DNA of 31,208 nucleotides from Anaerolineaceae bacterium UBA5224 (GCA_002409365.1 DHUW01000097.1:29070-60277); one strand, 5' to 3'; shown: positions 1 through 8,722, counted from the stretch's first letter. Notes: generated by a model from the letters alone, not told the origin. Made by a program: numbers and translations.

Positions 1-741
1 CTTCCGGATCGACATCCAGGCGCCCTTCTCCCCAAGCTTGACAACGACACAACTGGTCAATGCGGAAGCTTTTTCGAGGGCGATGGAGGGGTCCTCTTCC
101 CCAGTCAGAATGGCTAATTCACGGCGATTGGGAAGCAATATGTCGGTAAGCTGCAGAATCCTAGCACGAATTTCTGGCAAGACATCCCCGATGAGGGGGG
201 AAGGATCCAATGCGACAAGGTTGCCTTGCGCGTGAACGAATTCTGCAGCAGCAAGTACAACCTGAGCCTGGTCCGGATAGAGCAATTGGTAGCCGGAGGT
301 GAGTAAAACGTTTGTGTTGCGGATGGTCTTGACAAGATCGGGTCCAACCGATAGGGGATTGGAGGAGGCACCGCGGTATGAAAACATGGTGCGCTCTGAG
401 CTGGCATCGATCATGGTGATCGTAAAGCCGGTGACCTCGCCAAATTGAATGCCAGAAGTGTCAACCCCGACAGTTCGCATTTGATCAAGGATAAGGTCGC
501 CATTGAGATCGCGACCAATTGTGCCGCAGAATTTTACTGGTGCACCCAACCAGGCTAAGGCAATGGCGGTGTTTGCGGCGGAACCGCCGACATTTTTGGA
601 GGTGGAGAGAATGATGGTGTCTTCACCCGGTTTTGGCATGCTCTCGATCCAGTATTGATGATCAATCAAGGCATCACCGATGACCAGGATTTGAGGTTCC
701 CCAGAATTGTTATGGGTGGTATTTTCAGAAACAACTGCCAT
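1..741 (-). CDS. PfkB-family carbohydrate kinase (partial, C-terminus beyond window)
   Basis: The first 247 codons are present and run off the left edge in frame. It would phosphorylate a sugar or nucleoside with ATP in the cytoplasm (ribokinase/PfkB family). Visible family marks are the N-terminal strand ILVIGDALIDHQYW, the Gly-Gly substrate motif in KNVGGSAANTAIALAWLG (about residues 49-66), the strand GTIGRDLNGD, and the DILLPNRRELAILTG segment (about 202-216) that in this family precedes the nucleotide site. The C-terminal GAGD catalytic motif lies outside the window, so the exact substrate cannot be judged. ATG at 741 is chosen because an AAGG stretch lies about 9 bases upstream and residues before it do not resemble the family. 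No neighbour in the same direction is visible downstream. Confidence 0.88.
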   Translation of the reverse strand, partial: MAVVSENTTHNNSGEPQILVIGDALIDHQYWIESMPKPGEDTIILSTSKNVGGSAANTAIALAWLGAPVKFCGTIGRDLNGDLILDQMRTVGVDTSGIQFGEVTGFTITMIDASSERTMFSYRGASSNPLSVGPDLVKTIRNTNVLLTSGYQLLYPDQAQVVLAAAEFVHAQGNLVALDPSPLIGDVLPEIRARILQLTDILLPNRRELAILTGEEDPSIALEKASALTSCVVVKLGEKGAWMSIRK

Positions 742-1256
742 TTGCCAGACCTTGCGATATCACTATTGAGTACTTGCATCACCCAAGAAGGGAGCCAATC
801 TTATGCGTGGCGAAATTATACTATGATGGCAAAACATAAATTCGGAAAAACCATATCCTGGCGAAGGAGTTCCTGTAGAGTTGAGGTATGTCTCAACTAT
901 GATGTGGCAGGCATCCTTAAGCAGGACAGTCCAGTCAGTCCAGTTCCAGATGAAACAGAGGTATGTCATGAAGATGATTCCGCTAGTCCGAGGACTCCCT
1001 CTTGAGCGGTGCTGTTTATAGGATAACAACAAAAAATAGCAACATCCATAGTTACCCAAGTAGGCCGACATCCACAACTCATAAACTCTGACGGAAAACT
1101 TCAAGCATTGCCCAAGAGGGGGGTAAAAAAGAGATTGCAGCCAAGATCCATCAAAGCGGAGTGAATTATGTTTGTTTTTTTCCTGCTAATTTCGTATACT
1201 GTTTGTCGTAAGACTAAATCTTTAGTATCACAATCAATCAAGAAAAGGAGATTCCA
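742..1256. other. intergenic region between divergent genes
   Basis: 515 bases between the divergent kinase and secreted-protein genes. Open frames on both strands here have no ribosome binding site and no recognisable protein character, so I do not call them. A TATAAT on the minus strand (815-820) could serve the kinase, but no good -35 accompanies it. A well-formed plus-strand promoter lies at 1172-1200. The middle part contains only irregular sequence with a short direct repeat of CCAGTC near 930. Confidence 0.6.
1172..1200 (+). promoter_or_regulatory. sigma-70-type promoter of the secreted-protein gene
   Basis: TTGTTT at 1172-1177, a 17-base spacer and TATACT at 1195-1200 point towards the gene starting at 1257. 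The predicted start near 1207 gives a leader of about 50 bases with an AAAAGGAGAT ribosome binding site. Confidence 0.6.
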
Positions 1257-1877
1257 ATGAAAAACACAAGAAAGCTGCTCGTAGCAGTATTTGCTATTGT
1301 TTTGATCTTCACCTCGGTGGGAATACCTGTGGGTGCACAAGTTGGCATCGACAATGGAACAACCTCTCCTGGCGAAGGAAATACTCTGGAAAACGCTGGA
1401 ACAAACGCAGCAGTTCCTGGTGGTCCTGGTTTTGTTATGATCCACCCTACAGCTTTTGTACCGATGTTTTCTGAATGGCCATATTCTTTTGGTATCGGTG
1501 GTGGAGCGCTTTACAACCCTGGAACTGCTGAATATTACTATGAAGCTGCAGTTAATCTTCCCCATGGCGCAAAAATCACAAAAGTGGTTGTTTATTACTT
1601 TGATAACAGTGCCACGTCAAATATTTGGGTAATACTTGCCGGAATAAGCATGGACGATTACTTGCTTCCGAATCTGGCATATCTTGTAACTTCAGGTGCA
1701 GAAGCCAACAACCGGGTCATGGAAGATACCACGATCTCTCCAGATGTAATCGATAATCAGAGTTTTGCCTATTGGGTGGAGGTTGGTATTCCGGGTAATG
1801 AGTCATCAAATCTGAATTTGCGAGGTATCCGGATCGATTACGAATACCCAGTAAGTTTGCCGCTGATCAATAAGTAA
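1257..1877 (+). CDS. secreted protein of unknown function with C-terminal LPLI-x-K tail
   Basis: 206 residues. The N-terminus is a classic Sec signal peptide: MKNTRKLL, a hydrophobic core to about residue 22, and a likely cleavage after VGA-Q (about residue 28). The mature part is Gly/Asn/Thr-rich at first and then looks beta-rich, with AVNLPHGAKITKVVVYYFDN (about 98-117) resembling jelly-roll strands of secreted Chloroflexota proteins. The last residues, YPVSLPLINK, resemble the short LPLI-x-K/R tails that I recall from many Anaerolineae exoproteins. ATG at 1257 has a strong AAGGAG site 6-7 bases upstream. It has its own promoter and terminator, so it is monocistronic. No enzyme motif or Cys residue is visible, and I do not assign a function. 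Confidence 0.8.
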   Translation: MKNTRKLLVAVFAIVLIFTSVGIPVGAQVGIDNGTTSPGEGNTLENAGTNAAVPGGPGFVMIHPTAFVPMFSEWPYSFGIGGGALYNPGTAEYYYEAAVNLPHGAKITKVVVYYFDNSATSNIWVILAGISMDDYLLPNLAYLVTSGAEANNRVMEDTTISPDVIDNQSFAYWVEVGIPGNESSNLNLRGIRIDYEYPVSLPLINK

Positions 1878-1913
1878 CTGTTGCAATGAACAGGGAAGAG
1901 TAAAAGTTTTACA

Positions 1914-1953
1914 AGACCCACCCCTTTCTAAGAAGGGGGTGGGTCTGTTATTT
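1914..1953 (+). terminator. rho-independent terminator of the secreted-protein gene
   Basis: AGACCCACCCC (1914-1924) pairs with GGGGTGGGTCT (1936-1946), an 11-bp perfect stem, followed by GTTATTT. It lies 37 bases after the stop codon. Confidence 0.85.
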
Positions 1954-2051
1954 GGTTAGAGACCTTCGGTCAAATCCTCTGTGCTGTTTGCCAACATCAT
2001 AACACGCATAAGGGTGCTTCGCAAAACACCAGCACAATCGACTGCTAATCG

Positions 2052-3731
2052 TTATTTATGCACTTTCGCCCAGCTATCGACCAGACCGATGGTGCGATTG
2101 AATATTAGGGCGCCTGGTTTGGAGTCTTCGCTGTCGAGTGTGAAATAACCATTTCGCACAAACTGGAAGACTTCACCAACCTTTGCCTCTGTTAGTGAGG
2201 GTTCCAGCTTGGCTATGAGCACTTTTTTGGAGTCCGGATCAAAGTAGTCCATGAAGGTCTCGCCTTCAGGCAGATCTTCGGGATGTTCATTGGCGAACAT
2301 CTGCTCGTAAAGACGGCATTCGGCATCAATGGCATGGTTTTCAGCGACCCAATGGATGGTGCCTTTGACTTTGCGGCCGTCTGGCGACATGCCGCCACGA
2401 GTTTCGGGATCGTAGTTGCAATGAATTTCAAGAAGATTGCCATGTTCATCCTTCACCACGCCGGTGCAAGTAACGTAATAGGCGTTCATGAGCCGTACTT
2501 CGCGTCCGGGTGAGAGACGGAAATATTTGGGTGGAGGGGTTTCCTCAAAATCGCTGCGTTCAATATAGATCACTCGACCAAAAGGCACTTTGCGGGTGGC
2601 AGAATTTTCAGGGTCCTGCGGAAAATCCGGGACATCGAATTCTTCTTCCAGGTCAGAAGGATAATTATCGATGACCACTTTAAGTCGTTCGAGGACTGCC
2701 ATACGACGCGGCGAGGTCAGGTTGAGCTGGTCACGGACGATGTGCTCAAGCAGTTCGACTTCGACAAAGCTGTCTGCCTTAGCCACACCAATGGTGTCGA
2801 TAAACTCACGAATCGCGGTGGGTGGGTAACCGCGCCGGCGCATGGCAGCCAGGGTGGGCATACGCGGATCGGTCCAGCCAGCGACGTGGCCCTCTTCGAC
2901 CAATTTTCGTAATTTACGCTTGGACATGACTGTGTGGGTCAGGTTGAGACGGGCAAATTCTATCTGCTGCGGATGAAAAATCTCGAGTTCATCGAGGAAC
3001 CAGTCGTAGAGAGGTCGGTGATTTTCGTATTCAAGACTACACATGGAGTGCGTGATACACTCCAACGAGTCAGACTGACCATGGGCAAAGTCGTACATGG
3101 GGTAAATGCACCATTTGTTGCCGGTACGATGATGCTCTGTGTGGATGATGCGGTACATGACCGGGTCGCGCATATTCATGTTAGGCGAGGCCATATCGAT
3201 CTTGGCGCGCAGAGTCAGGCTGCCATCGGGGAATTCTCCAGCACGCATGCGCTTGAAGAGATCCTGGTTTTCAGCTATAGGGCGATCACGCCAGGGGCTG
3301 TTTTTGCCAGGTTCGGTAAGAGTGCCGCGGTATTCGCGCATTTCGTCAGCAGAAAGCTCGTCCACATAGGCTTTGCCCTTGTTGATCAACTTGACTGCCA
3401 TCTCGTAGAGGGGCTCGAAGTAGTCAGAAGCGTAATATTCACGGTCGCCCCAATCGAAACCCAGCCAGTGTATGTCTTCCTTGATAGCGTCGACGAATTC
3501 GACGTCTTCCTTGACAGGATTGGTATCATCGTAACGCAGATTGGTGAGCCCACCATAGTCTTCTGCCATTCCGAAATCGATGACGAGGGCTTTGGCATGC
3601 CCGATGTGAAGGTAACCGTTGGGTTCGGGTGGGAAACGGGTGTGGACACGCCCGCCAAAGCGACCGGTGCGGTTGTGTTCGTCGATGATATCGCGAATAA
3701 AGTTGGTTTTGGTTAGGCTTTCTTCGGTCAT
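2052..3731 (-). CDS. glnS: glutaminyl-tRNA synthetase
   Basis: Class I aminoacyl-tRNA synthetase that charges tRNA-Gln with glutamine in the cytoplasm. The 559 residues match the family length (about 550). The ATP-binding HIGH signature is in PPEPNGYLHIGHAKAL (about 34-49), and the KMSKS equivalent is VMSKRKL (about 268-274). The catalytic-core stretches RYDDTNPVKED, DFAHGQSDSLECITHSMCSLE and ARLNLTHTVMSKRK are those of GlnRS rather than GluRS, and the C-terminal half has the two beta-barrel anticodon-binding domain (for example KVPFGRVIYIERSDF). ATG at 3731 is set by GAGGAG about 8 bases upstream and by an extended -10 promoter. The gene stands alone, 137 bases downstream of the aldolase gene and separated from it by a terminator. 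Confidence 0.97.
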   Translation of the reverse strand: MTEESLTKTNFIRDIIDEHNRTGRFGGRVHTRFPPEPNGYLHIGHAKALVIDFGMAEDYGGLTNLRYDDTNPVKEDVEFVDAIKEDIHWLGFDWGDREYYASDYFEPLYEMAVKLINKGKAYVDELSADEMREYRGTLTEPGKNSPWRDRPIAENQDLFKRMRAGEFPDGSLTLRAKIDMASPNMNMRDPVMYRIIHTEHHRTGNKWCIYPMYDFAHGQSDSLECITHSMCSLEYENHRPLYDWFLDELEIFHPQQIEFARLNLTHTVMSKRKLRKLVEEGHVAGWTDPRMPTLAAMRRRGYPPTAIREFIDTIGVAKADSFVEVELLEHIVRDQLNLTSPRRMAVLERLKVVIDNYPSDLEEEFDVPDFPQDPENSATRKVPFGRVIYIERSDFEETPPPKYFRLSPGREVRLMNAYYVTCTGVVKDEHGNLLEIHCNYDPETRGGMSPDGRKVKGTIHWVAENHAIDAECRLYEQMFANEHPEDLPEGETFMDYFDPDSKKVLIAKLEPSLTEAKVGEVFQFVRNGYFTLDSEDSKPGALIFNRTIGLVDSWAKVHK

Positions 3732-3757
3732 GGTAGTACTCCTCTTTTAAATAAGCA

Positions 3758-3766
3758 ATTATATCA
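3758..3766 (-). promoter_or_regulatory. extended -10 promoter of glnS
   Basis: On the minus strand TGA-TATAAT reads as an extended -10 element (plus coordinates 3758-3766). No good -35 is seen, as expected for this promoter type. It places the transcript start about 20 bases before the glnS start codon. Confidence 0.5.
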
Positions 3767-3818
3767 GCATCAGAGAACAGAGAATAGTTTATAACAGCCG
3801 GTTCGTTGAGCATAGAAC

Positions 3819-3843
3819 AAAAAAGGAGGTCATGGAGACCTCC
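3819..3843 (-). terminator. rho-independent terminator of fba
   Basis: On the minus strand GACC TCC-type arms (3837-3843 with 3825-3831) form a 7-bp stem with a 5-base loop, followed by six T residues (plus A-run 3819-3824). It lies 24 bases after the aldolase stop codon and ahead of the glnS promoter. Confidence 0.8.
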
Positions 3844-3867
3844 CTTGTGAGCAGAAATTTGTGTTAG

Positions 3868-4818
3868 CTATGCTTTCAAAAATTCGCGGACGGAAGGCAA
3901 CTGACCGGCTGAGCCGAGGTACTCGTTCTTCTGTTCGATGAATTTGGCATATTCGGCCATGAAGATCTTGCCAGGGTCGCGCAGATCAAATTTTGCAGGA
4001 TAATCACGGAAGAACTCGCGGTGAACACGGGTCCAAACCAGTCGACCATCAGTATCGATGTTGATCTTGGTTACGCCCAATTCGGCTGCTCGACGGAATT
4101 GGGTGGCGTCAACACCCTTGGCGCCAGCCAGCTTGCCGCCAGCAGCGTTGATACGTTCAACTTCTTCCTGGGGAACGGAGCTGGAGCCGTGCATTACCAG
4201 GGGGAAACCGGGCAGGCGATTCTGGATTTCTGCCAAAACGTCAAAATGAAGCGATTGGGTACCGCTAAACTTGAATGCGCCGTGGCTGGTACCGATGGCG
4301 ACAGCCAGTGAGTCAACCCCAGTGCGCTCAACGAATTCGCGAGCCTGGTTGGGGTCGGTCAGTTTGGCGTCGGATTCGCTAACAGAAACATGCTCTTCCA
4401 CACCACCAAGCATACCCAGTTCGGCTTCAACAACGATGCCCTTGGCATGAGCTGCGTCAACAACACGTTTGGTGATGGCGATATTTTCTTCAAAGGGATG
4501 CCCACTGGCATCGATCATGACTGAGCTATAGAAACCCGAGTCGATACAATCGTAGCAGGTGGCTTCATCGCCATGGTCAAGATGGACAGCGAAGATGGCT
4601 TCGGGATAGACCTCGTCAGCAGCACGGATCAGACCTTCCAGGAAAGCTTTATCAGTGTAGGTGCGGGCACCTTTGCTGATCTGGATAATGAATGGGGCTT
4701 CGGAGTCCAGATTGCCTTTAAAAAGACCAACGATCTGTTCAAGGTTATTGATGTTGTAAGCTCCGATGGCATATTTGCCATAAGCGTGTTCAAATAGTTT
4801 TTTGGTGGTGACAATCAT
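3868..4818 (-). CDS. fba: class II fructose-1,6-bisphosphate aldolase
   Basis: 316 residues. Zinc-dependent enzyme of glycolysis and gluconeogenesis that interconverts fructose-1,6-bisphosphate with dihydroxyacetone phosphate and glyceraldehyde-3-phosphate. Signatures seen: AIGAYNINNLEQ near the N-terminus, the metal-site motif FAVHLDHGDEATCYDCIDSG (about 76-95), the second metal region VVEAELGMLGGVEE (about 129-142), AIGTSHGAFKF with the next metal His, the phosphate-binding LVMHGSSSVP (about 208-217), and KINIDTDGRL. AAGGAG lies 7-8 bases before ATG at 4818. The sugar could in principle be tagatose bisphosphate, which this family also includes, but the length and motifs fit FbaA-like enzymes of Chloroflexota. 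It has its own promoter and terminator. Confidence 0.94.
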   Translation of the reverse strand: MIVTTKKLFEHAYGKYAIGAYNINNLEQIVGLFKGNLDSEAPFIIQISKGARTYTDKAFLEGLIRAADEVYPEAIFAVHLDHGDEATCYDCIDSGFYSSVMIDASGHPFEENIAITKRVVDAAHAKGIVVEAELGMLGGVEEHVSVSESDAKLTDPNQAREFVERTGVDSLAVAIGTSHGAFKFSGTQSLHFDVLAEIQNRLPGFPLVMHGSSSVPQEEVERINAAGGKLAGAKGVDATQFRRAAELGVTKINIDTDGRLVWTRVHREFFRDYPAKFDLRDPGKIFMAEYAKFIEQKNEYLGSAGQLPSVREFLKA

Positions 4819-4848
4819 AATAGACTCCTTGGTAGGGATTTTTCTTTA

Positions 4849-4877
4849 ATTATACTGTAGTCCTTGGTTGGTTTCAG
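4849..4877 (-). promoter_or_regulatory. promoter of fba
   Basis: Minus strand: CTGAAA (plus 4872-4877), 17-base spacer, TATAAT (plus 4849-4854). The -10 is consensus and the -35 matches four of six positions. The start point would be about 24 bases before the start codon. Confidence 0.5.
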
Positions 4878-4906
4878 TGCTGTAAACGAGAAGAATTTCA
4901 GGAAAT

Positions 4907-6103
4907 TTAGCTTTCAAGCGCTTCTCTGTAAATCTCGCGAAGTCTTTGGGCATACGCGGCGGGGTCATGCATCTCGCGGATGCGTTCAATCGATTTGAGT
5001 GCTTTCGTGTAAATTACTGATGGGTCGGCATTGATACTCCGAACGATGGTTTCCAAACCGATCTGGATTTGTTGTGAAAGACGTTGACGATCTTCGGGTG
5101 TACTATAAAGTGCTTCGCCAAGATCGTTTTTAGGGACACGGATGAGCCAACCGACATCGGTGTTGTTGATTTCGGGCAGCGCGCGCACATCAGTGCTGAT
5201 CACAGGTAGACCACAAGCCTGTGCCTCCAATACTGATAGTCCATACGTGTCTGCGTAAGTTGGCAAGAGCCCAACATCACAACCTTTCATGAGTTCCATG
5301 ACTTGAATATGAGGAATATTTTGGTAATGCTCAATCCAGTCAGGATTCTCTTCGATGAAACTGAGCGCCCAGTTCCGATCATCTTCAGTCTCTTGGGCTG
5401 CATAAGCGTCCAACCTTATTGAACTCACCAAGACCAGTTTGATATCCGCGTGTTCTTTCTTAATGAGGCTCTCAAATGCCAGGAATACTTCTTTGCCACC
5501 TTTACGAAAAAAGCCATCTCCGACCAGGCAAAAACGAATTGGTTGGGATCTGCCGTATGGATGTTCCAATGGATGTTCTACCAACACCTCCTGGGGTGGG
5601 TGCAAAACGGTCATTTTATTAAGAATAACCTCACGATCTTCAAAAGGAAGTTCTGTGAGCAAGTCCCGCTCGAACTCTGCCGCAGCCTGCGACCAGGCGA
5701 TAATGCGCTTACAGGATGGAGATTTTAAGGCGTGAAAACCTCTCTGGAGGAGAGGTGTCATCTCAAGTGGAAGCTTGGTTTTTCCATGATAACGGGTCAA
5801 AGCGGTCGAAAATCTTGGTAAAAGGGTCTCAAAATGAGAGACCCAAGGCGTACGTCCGTAACTTACACCGTTAGAAAAATGGAGAATGTCAACTTTGTTC
5901 AATTCAAAATCGTCGAACTGATTATTCAGGTCAAAAGTAGGGAAAAGCCCTTTGTTCAAGTTGCGGTTGGCAAACAAAGCCGCCCTTCGCAAATTACTGT
6001 AGAGATCTTTAACAGGCACGTACTCTGCTTCCGGAAGTTTGAATAGAATGTTCCGAAGGTACGTGTAATAGTCAAAGCGGTAAGATAGGACTCCAATTTT
6101 CAT
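4907..6103 (-). CDS. family 4 (GT-B fold) glycosyltransferase
   Basis: 398 residues, a retaining glycosyltransferase of the GT4 type that would move a sugar from a nucleotide-sugar donor to a glycan or lipid on the cytoplasmic face of the membrane. Rossmann-like N-terminal domain (MKIGVLSYRFDYYTYL) and a C-terminal donor-binding domain with RFCLVGDGFFRKGGKEVFLAF (phosphate-contacting Lys/Arg), VMELMKGCDVGLLPTYAD and the E-x7-E signature TYGLSVLEAQACGLPV. No signal peptide or membrane helix. Its ATG overlaps the stop of the upstream glycosyltransferase by four bases (ATGA), so the two are translationally coupled. Acceptor and sugar cannot be told from sequence. No clear terminator follows; 88 bases separate it from the aldolase gene, which has its own promoter. 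Confidence 0.88.
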   Translation of the reverse strand: MKIGVLSYRFDYYTYLRNILFKLPEAEYVPVKDLYSNLRRAALFANRNLNKGLFPTFDLNNQFDDFELNKVDILHFSNGVSYGRTPWVSHFETLLPRFSTALTRYHGKTKLPLEMTPLLQRGFHALKSPSCKRIIAWSQAAAEFERDLLTELPFEDREVILNKMTVLHPPQEVLVEHPLEHPYGRSQPIRFCLVGDGFFRKGGKEVFLAFESLIKKEHADIKLVLVSSIRLDAYAAQETEDDRNWALSFIEENPDWIEHYQNIPHIQVMELMKGCDVGLLPTYADTYGLSVLEAQACGLPVISTDVRALPEINNTDVGWLIRVPKNDLGEALYSTPEDRQRLSQQIQIGLETIVRSINADPSVIYTKALKSIERIREMHDPAAYAQRLREIYREALES

Positions 6104-7188
6104 AATTCACAATTATATCCTCTCAGAGAATCACTATCGGAACTCAAAAGTAGGGAATCCAACCACCTGTATAGTTGATTTCTAGTTTTTTCGAAACCGG
6201 AACTAAGACGAACTCGTTCAGCAAATTCCCCATAATGCGACCAAAACTTAACTACCCTGAAGTTCGCTGTATATTGAGGAAATAGGTTAGCTGCTATAGC
6301 AGCTGGATCGCTAATCATCTTGAGAAAAGATTTGTGTAGTAATGATCGCCAACTTTGAGACAAAGGTTTGGATTTATTAATTCTTTGTTTTTGGTAGCTT
6401 CGATACAAACTAAGATATACAGATGTAGTCCCCAAACCTTTTCGAAAGCGTTTGAAGTAATGTGGACTCAAACGATCAATCGGCATATAGTGTCTAAAAT
6501 GGAGGTCTTCTTGATAGTGAAGATCCCAACCGATCAATCGAAGTAATATCTGCAGTTCTGTATCTTCTCCTGACAACAGTTGAGTCCCCGCACGGCTGCG
6601 AAGCAGAGGTTCAAAACCAGAAGTTGCCAGCCGGTCAAATGCCTCCTTTCGTAAAATACTACCTGCAGCATAAAAATAACTATCGAAATCCAGAACTGGA
6701 CCATTTGTCGGATATTGAGGTCCTACTGCATAATTCTGTTGATAACGATCAAACCAAACCGGTTTGTTGGATTCAAAAACAGGTGTACCCTTTCCAAAGA
6801 TGGCAGCAGCTTTAGGTGCTTGATCTAGGTAAAAAACTGCCTTCTGCATCCAATCTTCATCAACCCAATTATCCTGGTCGACAACTCCGATGTAAGCATA
6901 TCTAGCCTCCTGCATACCTCTAAACTTTGCATATCCTGTTCCCTGGCGCTCTTCTTGAACTATACGCAATTCCATTTCTCCATGCCAGGCCTTTTTTGCC
7001 AGGGTTACAGTATCATCAGTTGAATTATTGTCGACTAATAATACCTCCCAAGGGAAATCGGGGACTTTATGCATTTTCATTAAGCAATCTAGAGTTTTTT
7101 CAATTATTGATGATGCGTTGTAACAAGCGATTAAAATGGTTAATCCATGTTGAGGATGAGGAACTCCCGTTATCTGTTCGGATTTCAT
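6100..7188 (-). CDS. family 2 (GT-A fold) glycosyltransferase
   Basis: 362 residues from the chosen start. GT-A inverting glycosyltransferase: LTILIACYNASSIIEKTLDCL begins the nucleotide-sugar domain, LLVDNNSTDDTVTLAK follows, YIGVVDQDNWVDEDW carries the DxD metal motif (DQD), and LLSGEDTELQILLRLIGWDL resembles the catalytic GxDxE/ED region. The C-terminal 100 residues are basic and without membrane helices. An upstream in-frame ATG at 7209 exists, but only ATG at 7188 has a ribosome binding site (AGTAGGA, about 9 bases upstream), so I start there. The gene is visibly more AT-rich than its neighbours, which may mark transfer. It sits 41 bases after the MFS gene and overlaps the GT4 gene, suggesting one transcript for making and perhaps exporting a surface glycan or glycolipid. 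Confidence 0.87.
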   Translation of the reverse strand: MKSEQITGVPHPQHGLTILIACYNASSIIEKTLDCLMKMHKVPDFPWEVLLVDNNSTDDTVTLAKKAWHGEMELRIVQEERQGTGYAKFRGMQEARYAYIGVVDQDNWVDEDWMQKAVFYLDQAPKAAAIFGKGTPVFESNKPVWFDRYQQNYAVGPQYPTNGPVLDFDSYFYAAGSILRKEAFDRLATSGFEPLLRSRAGTQLLSGEDTELQILLRLIGWDLHYQEDLHFRHYMPIDRLSPHYFKRFRKGLGTTSVYLSLYRSYQKQRINKSKPLSQSWRSLLHKSFLKMISDPAAIAANLFPQYTANFRVVKFWSHYGEFAERVRLSSGFEKTRNQLYRWLDSLLLSSDSDSLRGYNCEL

Positions 7189-7229
7189 TTGTCTTATCCT
7201 ACTTTGCATTTATTTTTTGGTCAAGCTTG

Positions 7230-8528
7230 TTATGTGGTTAAAATCGGTTTCCAAAGTGTAAATAGAACAACTGCGACCAATGCCATCCCTGCACCAAAAT
7301 AAAACGGAGCAGAGGGACCAAAGCCCGCCCAACTTCCCACTCCACTCCACAGGATACCGGCAATTAGAGATGCAGGGAAGTCGAGAATGCCAAGCACGGC
7401 GTTATAAGAGCCATAAGCAGTTCCACGTAGTTCTGCTGGCACCAGGTCGCCAACCATGGCTTTGGCTGTGCCGTAAGTGAGTCCATAATAAAAACCGTAG
7501 GCGACATAGAGCAGGGCAATGTGTACTGCTGATCCGGCGAGGGCGAAACCAAGGTAGATGAGCACGTAAACCACCCATCCACCGATAATCAGCTTCTTCC
7601 TGCCGATCCTGTCAGACAAGATGCCCGCAGGAGTAGAAATAGTTGCATAAATGAAGTTGAATACCGCCAACATTAAGAGGATATGCAAAACACTCATTCC
7701 CCGTTCCTGGGCGCGCAAGACGAGAAAAGCGTCTGAAGAATTACCGAGGTCAAAAATGCCAACAATGATCATAAAGAACAGGAAATTTTTGCCCAGACCT
7801 TTGAAAGTGATTTTGGGTGCTGCTCCCGCCTTACCGGTCTTTACATCACGGCTGCCAACCGCTAAGGCGATCACTGCCAATATGGCTGGCAAAATACTGA
7901 CGAGCACGATGGTTTGAAAGGTTTTTTGTTGGAAAGTGGCATCAGTTGACTGTACACGCCAAACCACGAAGGCAGCAATCAATATACCCAGCATTGCCCC
8001 CGCGGTGTCAGAGGCGCGATGGAGACCGAAGGCAAGACCACGCTGGTGGGGTTCGACGGTGTCAGCCACAAGGGCGTCGCGTGGAGCGGTACGGATGCCT
8101 TTGCCAACCCGGTCAGTCCATCGAATGGCAGCAACACGTTCCCAGGTGTTGGCAAAATAAAAGAAAGGTTTCGAGAGGGCAGAAAGACCATAGCCGAGAA
8201 CAGCCAGCCATTTACGACTGCCAATTTTATCGGAGAGCCAACCTGAAAAGACTTTCAGGATGCTGGAGGTAGCTTCTGCAATACCTTCAATCAGACCAAT
8301 AATGTTAGTTTTAACGCCCAAAACATTAGACATAAAGAGCGGCAAAACATTGATGACCATCTCACTGGAGATGTCCATCAGGAAGCTGGTGACGCTCACT
8401 GCCCAAACGTTTTGGGGAAGGTTTTTAAATATATTTTTTTTCGGGGTTCCGTTGGATTCAGAGTTTTCGACCTCAGGGTCGACTGGTGCTGGAATTTCGA
8501 GTTGATTGGATTCGTTTGTATTTTGCAT
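7230..8528 (-). CDS. major facilitator superfamily transporter
   Basis: 432 residues with a hydrophilic 40-residue N-terminal tail followed by about 12 predicted membrane helices. MFS marks: GWLSDKIGSRKWLAVLGY between helices 2 and 3 (the conserved G-x3-D-R/K-x-G-R/K-R/K motif), the RWTDRVGKGIRTAPRDALVAD loop after helix 4, and a second-half copy of the loop GILSDRIGRKKLIIGGWVVY. The RVGKGIRTAPRDAL type loop is typical of a large bacterial MFS group usually annotated only as MFS transporter; substrate unknown, efflux or solute import equally possible. The start is supported by the match to the family, with only a weak AAG-type ribosome binding site. First gene of the MFS-GT2-GT4 cluster. Confidence 0.9.
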   Translation of the reverse strand: MQNTNESNQLEIPAPVDPEVENSESNGTPKKNIFKNLPQNVWAVSVTSFLMDISSEMVINVLPLFMSNVLGVKTNIIGLIEGIAEATSSILKVFSGWLSDKIGSRKWLAVLGYGLSALSKPFFYFANTWERVAAIRWTDRVGKGIRTAPRDALVADTVEPHQRGLAFGLHRASDTAGAMLGILIAAFVVWRVQSTDATFQQKTFQTIVLVSILPAILAVIALAVGSRDVKTGKAGAAPKITFKGLGKNFLFFMIIVGIFDLGNSSDAFLVLRAQERGMSVLHILLMLAVFNFIYATISTPAGILSDRIGRKKLIIGGWVVYVLIYLGFALAGSAVHIALLYVAYGFYYGLTYGTAKAMVGDLVPAELRGTAYGSYNAVLGILDFPASLIAGILWSGVGSWAGFGPSAPFYFGAGMALVAVVLFTLWKPILTT

Positions 8529-8550
8529 CTTTCAATCTTACTACTATTTT

Positions 8551-8575
8551 GGCCACATAAACATATGTGCTGGCC
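8551..8575. repeat. imperfect inverted repeat upstream of the MFS gene, possible operator
   Basis: GGCCACATA and TATGTG-CT-GGCC arms form an interrupted dyad 22 bases before the MFS start codon. Its position in the 5' region of the gene suits a regulator site, but no regulator gene is next to it. A minus-strand TATACA (8579-8584) just upstream could be the -10 element. Confidence 0.35.
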
Positions 8576-8605
8576 GAATGTATAACGAGTTTGGAAGTTG
8601 ACATC

Positions 8606-8650
8606 GGGAGGTGCAAGCCCCTCCTGTACAGATGGGCTTTAATCCATCTG
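8606..8650 (+). repeat. dispersed two-hairpin repeat, copy A
   Basis: Two adjacent hairpins: GGAGG (8607-8611) with CCTCC (8620-8624), then CAGATGG (8629-8635) with CCATCTG (8644-8650). Shares GCAAGCCCC and GGGCTTTA-x-TCCA with the element at 13303-13344, which lies in inverse orientation. Typical of REP-like or MITE-like intergenic repeats; not a terminator, since no T-run follows. Confidence 0.6.
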
Positions 8651-8722
8651 CAGCGACTAATATTGCCTGCTTCTTGAGATACACCTGGTGACACTAAAAT
8701 CGTTGATATTTGTCGAATAGAT

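Noticed and set aside
763..1104. Open frame of 113 codons on the minus strand (and another on the plus strand at 655-1005)
   Set aside because: No ribosome binding site, composition like random sequence, and overlap with the kinase start or promoter region.
2934..3716. Long plus-strand frame of 260 codons opposite glnS
   Set aside because: Antisense shadow of a well-conserved gene; no ribosome site and no family character.
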